Assembly (NCBI GenBank): GCA_034666965.1
Contig: JAXDKT010000140.1
Location: 1-10,272 of the forward strand
Direction: 5' to 3'
DNA: 10,272 nucleotides
Source of the DNA: Chersky-267 sp034666965
GTDB lineage: Bacteria; Chloroflexota; Limnocylindria; Limnocylindrales; CSP1-4
Part shown: positions 6,355 through 10,272 of the stretch, piece by piece
Layout: each line of letters opens with the position of its first letter
Numbering within the stretch: the first letter of the stretch is position 1
Position numbers and translations under genes: made by a program
Notes under the pieces: model-generated
Told to the model about the DNA's origin: nothing
What the model saw: the letters and a program-made list of their open reading frames with translations, nothing else
Database searches by the model: none

Positions 6355-8475
6355 TCACTGGATGACCGGCAGCTGGCGGCCGGCCGGGATGGGCGCGAGG
6401 CTGTCGGCCAGGAGCTCCGCGATGTCGATCGCGCTGACGGTCCCGGCGGCGTTGGACTCGGACTCGGCCAGGCCATCGCGGAGCATCGTCATGCAGAACG
6501 GGCAGTTGGTGGCCACCGTGCCCGCCCCGGTCGCCAGGGCCTGGCGCGTCCGCTCCGCGTTGATCCGGGTGCCCCGAGTCTCCTCCATCCACATCCGCCC
6601 GCCGCCCGCCCCGCAGCAGAACCCGTTCTTGCCGTTGCGCTCCATCTCGACCAGCTCGAGGCCGGGCACCGAGGCCAGGACCGCGCGTGGCTGGGCCACG
6701 ACGTCGTTGTAGCGGGCCATGTAGCACGAGTCGTGGAAGGTCACGCTCCGCGGTGCGCTGTCGCCGGTGGCGTCGGCGTCAATCGTCCGCAGACGCCCCT
6801 CGGCGAGGAGCCGCTGGAGGTAGACCGAGTGGTGGACGATCTCGTACTGTCCGCCCAGCTGACCGTACTCATTGCCGATCGTGTTGAAGCAGTGCGGGCA
6901 AGCGGTCACGATGCTCTTGAGCCGGTACCGGTCGAGGGTGGCCACGTTGGCCGCGGCCAGCATCTGCCAGACGTAGTCGTTGCCCATCCGGCGCGCCGGG
7001 TCACCGGTGCACGACTCCTCCTGGCCCAGGATGGCGAACCGGACGCCGGCGGCGTTCAGGCAGGTGGCAAAGGCTCGAGCCACGCGTCGATTGCGCTCGT
7101 CGAACGCCGCCGCGCAACCGACCCAGTAGAGCACCTCGATCTCGCCCAGGCGGTCCTCCGCGGCCAGCTCGGCCACGGTCGGGACCGCGAACTGAAGTCC
7201 CTTGGTCCAGTCCGTCCGGGTAGCCTTGGGCTGGCCCCACGGGTTGCCGGCTCGTTCCATGTTGGTGAACGCCGCGGTCAGCTCGGACGGGAACCGAGAG
7301 TCCTCGAGAACCAGGTTCCGGCGCAGCCCGACGATCTTGTCGACATGCTCGATCAGGACCGGGCAGGCCTCCACGCAGGCGCCGCAGGTCACGCAGTCCC
7401 AGACCGCGTCGTAGGGAATCGCGTCATCGACGATCGGCTTGGCCAGGGCCGCCGCGGCCGGCGTGGTGTCGTCGAGCCCGTAGGCCTCACGCACGATCGG
7501 CGAGTTCGGGATCAGGTCGATGCCGTGCTCCGCCTCGACCGACATGTCGCGGATGCCCATGATGAAGGCCTTGGGGTTGAGCGGCTTGCCGGTGGCGTTG
7601 GCCGGGCAGGCCGCCTGGCAGCGGCCGCATTCGGTGCAGGTGAAGCCGTCGAGGAGGTCCTTCCAGCCCAGGTCCTGGAGGGTCCGCAGCCCGAACGAGG
7701 CGTTCTCGTCCTCGAGGTCCATGGCCGGCAGCTCGCCGCGCGGGGCCAGCTTGCGGAAGTAGATGTTGAAGAAGCTCGTGACGATGTGCAGGTGCTTGCT
7801 GAAGGGCAGGTACACCAGAAATACCGAGACGAGCGCGATGTGGGCCCACCACAGCCCGGCAAAGACCGCCCCGTCGACGGCCGTCCCGAGCGCCCGCAGC
7901 GGGATCGCCAGGGCGTTGGCCACAAACGCGCCCGGAACATCTCCGAAGCGGGCGGCCTCGAACGCCTGGGCCAGCAGCTCCGTGCCCACCACCCCGCCGA
8001 TCATGGCCAGGATGATCAGCGCGGAGCGGCTCAGGGTCAGCCGCCGCGGCCTGGTCACCAGGCGCCGGAAGAGCGCGTAGCCGACCGCGGCCAGAGTGAT
8101 CACCGCCACGCTGTTCTGCATCGCCGACACGGCCGTCCACAGCCGTCCGTCGGCGGGCCAGGCGATGACCGCCTGGACCAGGCCGCCGGTGACCACGTTG
8201 GCGGTACCGATGGTCAGCAGCACGAAGCCCCAGAAGATGGCGAAGTGCATCAGGCCTGCCCGCGGGTCCTTGAACATGCGCGTCTGGAGCAGGGCATAGC
8301 GGACCAGGCCCAACGTCCGGCGCGGGATGTCGCTCAACGGGTTGGGACCCTCGGCGCGGGCCACGACAAAGATCCGCAGGTGGCGGGCCATGACCAGCCC
8401 GAACACGATCACCGCGCCCCAGAACAGTGGGAAGACGAGGGGGTAGGCAGGGACGGTTGCGAAGATCGGGAACAC
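6355..8475 (-). CDS. etfD: Membrane FeS oxidoreductase of EMO/EtfD type (ETF:quinone oxidoreductase), HdrD-like
   Basis: A 706-residue fusion. The N-terminal part has about five membrane helices (near 10-30, 76-98, 115-138, 152-171, 205-226) of NarI-like cytochrome b type. His212 and His230 are 18 residues apart, as recalled for the NarI helix-5 haem ligands, and His77 is another candidate. Two 4Fe-4S motifs follow (Cys280/283/286/290 and Cys361/364/367/371, each ending CP). Then come two HdrD/GlpC-like cysteine domains: Cys454, Cys489, Cys526/529, and Cys584, Cys620/621, Cys658/661. This architecture matches the EMO proteins and mycobacterial EtfD (Rv0338c), which move electrons from EtfAB to menaquinone. 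The first cysteine domain has SCTGDPARR in place of a Cys-Cys-Gly. GTG start directly after the mog stop (TAAGTG). Placement next to an acyl-CoA dehydrogenase and etfBA supports the role; the quinone species is inferred. Confidence 0.88.
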   Translation of the reverse strand: MFPIFATVPAYPLVFPLFWGAVIVFGLVMARHLRIFVVARAEGPNPLSDIPRRTLGLVRYALLQTRMFKDPRAGLMHFAIFWGFVLLTIGTANVVTGGLVQAVIAWPADGRLWTAVSAMQNSVAVITLAAVGYALFRRLVTRPRRLTLSRSALIILAMIGGVVGTELLAQAFEAARFGDVPGAFVANALAIPLRALGTAVDGAVFAGLWWAHIALVSVFLVYLPFSKHLHIVTSFFNIYFRKLAPRGELPAMDLEDENASFGLRTLQDLGWKDLLDGFTCTECGRCQAACPANATGKPLNPKAFIMGIRDMSVEAEHGIDLIPNSPIVREAYGLDDTTPAAAALAKPIVDDAIPYDAVWDCVTCGACVEACPVLIEHVDKIVGLRRNLVLEDSRFPSELTAAFTNMERAGNPWGQPKATRTDWTKGLQFAVPTVAELAAEDRLGEIEVLYWVGCAAAFDERNRRVARAFATCLNAAGVRFAILGQEESCTGDPARRMGNDYVWQMLAAANVATLDRYRLKSIVTACPHCFNTIGNEYGQLGGQYEIVHHSVYLQRLLAEGRLRTIDADATGDSAPRSVTFHDSCYMARYNDVVAQPRAVLASVPGLELVEMERNGKNGFCCGAGGGRMWMEETRGTRINAERTRQALATGAGTVATNCPFCMTMLRDGLAESESNAAGTVSAIDIAELLADSLAPIPAGRQLPVIQ

Positions 8476-9033
8476 TTACTCGACCGACCCTTGGGCGGGT
8501 AGATCCGGCCGACCACCGGCCGCGGCCGCCGACGTGTGGTCGAACGGACCGGCCAGGGTCTCGAGGGCGTGGCCCAGAACCGGGACGATCGCCTCGAGCG
8601 ACTCGAGCGCCCCGCTGGGGCTGCCCGGAACGTTGACGAGGAGCGTCTGCGCGCGAACGCCGACGATGCCCCGCGAGAGGACCGCCATCGGCGTCGAGCG
8701 GCGGCCCTCCGCCCGGATGAGCTCGGCCAGCCCGGGCACCTCGTAGTCGACCACCGCGCCGGTTGCCTGGGGGGTCACGTCGCGCGGGGTGAGGCCGGTC
8801 CCGCCGGTGGTCACGACCAGGCTGTGGTCCGCTGCCCCGTCCACCAGCGCCTCCTCGATCTGCCAACCTTCGTCGGGCGCGGTCGCGCGGTCGACCACGA
8901 AACCGAGCTCGACCAGGCGGGCCGCCAGGCGATCGCCCGAGAGATCCTCGCGGGCACCGGACATCACCCCGTCGCTGATCGTGACCACCAGCGCCCGTCG
9001 ACCGTCGCCTGGCCGCGCGTCGTGTCCGCTCAC
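8476..9033 (-). CDS. mog: MogA/MoaB-family molybdopterin adenylyltransferase
   Basis: A 185-residue cytoplasmic protein that activates molybdopterin by adenylylation before molybdate insertion. Family motifs are ISDGV (19-23), TTGGTGLTPRD (75-85), VPGLAELIR (99-107), SRGIVGVR (120-127) and NVPGSPSGALES (134-145). The frame continues upstream to 9378, but that part overlaps moaC and shows no family residues. The GTG at 9033 makes a four-base GTGA overlap with the moaC stop and has AAGGG six bases before it, so it is the better start. The last 20 residues or so are a Gly/Ala/Pro-rich tail. Whether it should be named mogA or moaB is a matter of usage; in E. coli MogA carries the activity, while bacteria lacking mogA use a MoaB-like protein. 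Lies between moaC and the FeS oxidoreductase gene, with no gap to the latter. Confidence 0.92.
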   Translation of the reverse strand: MSGHDARPGDGRRALVVTISDGVMSGAREDLSGDRLAARLVELGFVVDRATAPDEGWQIEEALVDGAADHSLVVTTGGTGLTPRDVTPQATGAVVDYEVPGLAELIRAEGRRSTPMAVLSRGIVGVRAQTLLVNVPGSPSGALESLEAIVPVLGHALETLAGPFDHTSAAAAGGRPDLPAQGSVE

Positions 9034-9632
9034 CCGCCACCCTTCTTCCGCCCGGGCACGATCCGACCGGCGGCCCGGTCGCCCGGTCGCCGGCTGTCCG
9101 GCGCCGGCCCGGGCTTTGTCCGATCGACCGGGCGAACCCAGTCGCCGCTCTTGCCACCGGTCTTGGAGACCAGCCGGATGGATCGAATCTCCACCCCGCG
9201 CTCGACCCCTTTGACCATATCGTAGACGGTGAGCGCCGCCACGGAGGCCGCGGTGAGCGCCTCCATCTCGACCCCCGTGGAGCCCACCGTGGCCGCCTCC
9301 GAGCGGATGCGCAGGCCGCCGGCGACGCGGTCGGGGACCACCTGGACGAGCAGGTCGGTGAGCCCGATCGGGTGACACAGCGGGATGAGGTCGCTGGTGC
9401 GCTTGCCGGCCATGACCCCGGCGAGCTCGGCGACGGACAGCACGTCGCCTTTGGGCGTGGCGCCGTCGATGACCAGGCTGAGCGTCTCCGCCGAGCAGGC
9501 CACGAAGGCTTCGGCCACAGCCCGCCGGGCGGTCGCCGGCTTGGCGCTGACATCGACCATCCGGGGCCGCCCGGTCCGGTCGACATGGGTCAGCCGGCGC
9601 CGCTCGGCGCGGGGGGCGGGTTTACGGTCCAT
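9030..9632 (-). CDS. moaC: Cyclic pyranopterin monophosphate synthase MoaC
   Basis: A 200-residue protein making cyclic pyranopterin monophosphate from the product of MoaA, an early step of molybdenum cofactor synthesis. Conserved blocks are LTHVDRTGRPRMVDVSAK (14-31), KRTSDLIPLCHPI (77-89, with the active-site His87), GVEMEALTAASVAALTVYDM (120-139, then Lys141) and VSKTGGKSGDW (155-165). Asp138 and Lys141 match the recalled catalytic pair Asp128/Lys131 of E. coli MoaC. The typical MoaC ends near residue 165; here about 35 extra residues follow, rich in Arg, Pro, Gly and Lys (ending GRKKGGG), with no recognisable domain. ATG start with a clear GGAGG at 9639-9643, 33 bases after the moeA stop. 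It overlaps the next gene by four bases. Confidence 0.96.
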   Translation of the reverse strand: MDRKPAPRAERRRLTHVDRTGRPRMVDVSAKPATARRAVAEAFVACSAETLSLVIDGATPKGDVLSVAELAGVMAGKRTSDLIPLCHPIGLTDLLVQVVPDRVAGGLRIRSEAATVGSTGVEMEALTAASVAALTVYDMVKGVERGVEIRSIRLVSKTGGKSGDWVRPVDRTKPGPAPDSRRPGDRAAGRIVPGRKKGGG

Positions 9633-9638
9633 CGGTCG

Positions 9639-9643
9639 CCTCC
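9639..9643 (-). promoter_or_regulatory. Ribosome binding site of moaC
   Basis: GGAGG on the - strand, six bases before the ATG at 9632 and inside the 33-base gap after moeA. This is the strongest Shine-Dalgarno in the window and fixes the moaC start. Confidence 0.75.
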
Positions 9644-9665
9644 GGGGTGGATGGTGCGGGCGGGG

Positions 9666-10272
9666 TCATGGCCGATCGAGCCGGATCAGCTCGACCAGGG
9701 CGCCGGCGGGCAGGGCGTCGAACGCTTCGGGAACGACCGCCAAGGCTTCGGCGGCGGCCAGCGCGCTGAGCACGTGGCTGCCCTGGCCGCCGGCCAGCCG
9801 GACACGCAGGCGTCCGGCATCGTCGCGGACGGCTCGGCCGGTCGGGTCACGTTCGACGACGACGCGCAGGAAGGCTCGGCGACCGGGCGCCTTGGTGACC
9901 GGCTCGAGGAGGATCCCCTGGTCGGTCTCGCGCAGGAGGCGCGAATGGCCGGCCAGCCGGCGGATCGCCGGTCGCACGAACAGCTCGAAGGTGACGAAGC
10001 TGCTGACCGGGTTGCCCGGCAGCCCGAACAGGACGACGCCACCGGGGGCCAGCCCGAAGGCGAAGGGCTTGCCGGGCTGAACGGCGACCCGCCACAGGTC
10101 GACCCGCCCGAGGGTCTCGAAGGCCAGCTTGACCACGTCGTAGGGACCGACCGACACGCCACCGGCGACGATCACGGCATCGGCCTCTGCGATCCCCCGC
10201 CGGAGGCGGGCCAACACGTCGTCGAGGTCGTCCCGGGCGATGCCCAGATCGATCGCCGTCGCACCGGCAGCG
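9666..10272 (-). CDS. moeA: Molybdopterin molybdotransferase MoeA, C-terminal part (cut by window edge)
   Basis: The last 201 residues of MoeA; the frame runs without a start past the right edge, so the N-terminus lies outside. MoeA inserts molybdate into adenylylated molybdopterin, using the product of the Mog-type enzyme encoded two genes downstream. The fragment opens in the molybdopterin-binding domain with DLGIARDD, then VAGGVSVGPYDVVK (the GGVSxGxxD motif), VQPGKPFAFG, and FGLPGNPVSSFVTFELFVRP. From about 115 residues in, the MoeA C-terminal beta domain follows (GILLEPVTKAPGRRAFLRV to the end). A GTG at 10217 gives a shorter open frame but would cut into the binding domain and is not the start. 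It is the first gene of the visible - strand run. All motifs seen are intact. Confidence 0.95.
   Translation of the reverse strand, partial: AAGATAIDLGIARDDLDDVLARLRRGIAEADAVIVAGGVSVGPYDVVKLAFETLGRVDLWRVAVQPGKPFAFGLAPGGVVLFGLPGNPVSSFVTFELFVRPAIRRLAGHSRLLRETDQGILLEPVTKAPGRRAFLRVVVERDPTGRAVRDDAGRLRVRLAGGQGSHVLSALAAAEALAVVPEAFDALPAGALVELIRLDRP

Noticed and set aside
4779..6365. 528-residue open frame on the + strand opposite etfB and the acyl-CoA dehydrogenase
   Set aside because: Shadow of two well-supported genes; composition is antisense-like, rich in Arg and Gly.
6345..6476. N-terminal extension of the acyl-CoA dehydrogenase frame
   Set aside because: Overlaps the end of the FeS oxidoreductase gene and is Ser/Pro/Arg low complexity; the family start matches the Met at 6344.
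6181..8502. 773-residue open frame on the + strand opposite the FeS oxidoreductase
   Set aside because: Low-complexity Arg/Gly/His/Asp-rich translation with no motifs; the opposite strand carries a protein with conserved cysteine motifs. Long antisense frames are expected at this GC content.
9034..9378. N-terminal extension of the mog frame
   Set aside because: Lies fully within moaC and shows no family sequence; the GTGA overlap at 9030-9033 gives the natural start.
7487..9586. 699-residue open frame on the - strand in another frame across moaC, mog and the oxidoreductase
   Set aside because: Overlaps three genes with intact family motifs in their own frames; translation is Arg/Gly/Pro low complexity.
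1..10272. tRNA/rRNA genes, CRISPR arrays, insertion sequences or a defence system
   Set aside because: No RNA-gene signatures, regularly spaced repeats, transposase motifs or nuclease-type defence genes were seen; genes fill nearly the whole window.

Overview
This is a GC-rich, gene-dense bacterial segment. GTG starts are common (five of the eleven start codons visible here), and genes abut or overlap by 1-4 bases in several places. There are no RNA genes, insertion sequences or CRISPR repeats. The Dcd resembles, from memory, the bifunctional dCTP deaminase/dUTPase of mycobacteria. The electron-transfer module resembles that of menaquinone-using Actinomycetota and Chloroflexota. I place the organism in one of those two phyla but cannot decide between them from this window.

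Layout. One gene lies on the + strand at the left edge: a membrane-anchored TlpA/ResA-type thioredoxin (9-752). Everything else is on the - strand. Read in transcription order from the right edge, the genes are moeA (cut by the window edge), moaC, a mog/moaB-type gene, a large membrane FeS oxidoreductase of the EMO/EtfD type, an acyl-CoA dehydrogenase, etfB, etfA and a small orphan membrane-anchored protein. A 110-base intergenic region follows, then nrdR, dcd and a metallo-beta-lactamase-fold hydrolase, which converges on the thioredoxin gene with a single base between the two stop codons.

How the genes work together. moeA-moaC-mog make and charge molybdenum cofactor. The four downstream genes form a complete electron path: acyl-CoA dehydrogenase oxidises an acyl-CoA, EtfBA carries the electrons, and the membrane oxidoreductase passes them to quinone (probably menaquinone). 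The mog stop codon is directly followed by the oxidoreductase start codon, so the cofactor and electron-transfer genes probably share a transcript.

nrdR (repressor of ribonucleotide reductase genes) and dcd (dUMP supply for dTTP) overlap in an ATGA motif and form a dNTP-control operon. The most informative regulatory feature is upstream of nrdR: two 16-base sites, at 2760-2775 and 2791-2806, fit the outer half-sites of the NrdR box and are exactly 31 bases apart, the classic paired spacing. nrdR-dcd is therefore probably autoregulated. I see no clearly undescribed system. The best candidates for new biology are this variant operator, the orphan protein at the end of the ETF run, and the physical fusion of the Moco and ETF-quinone gene sets.
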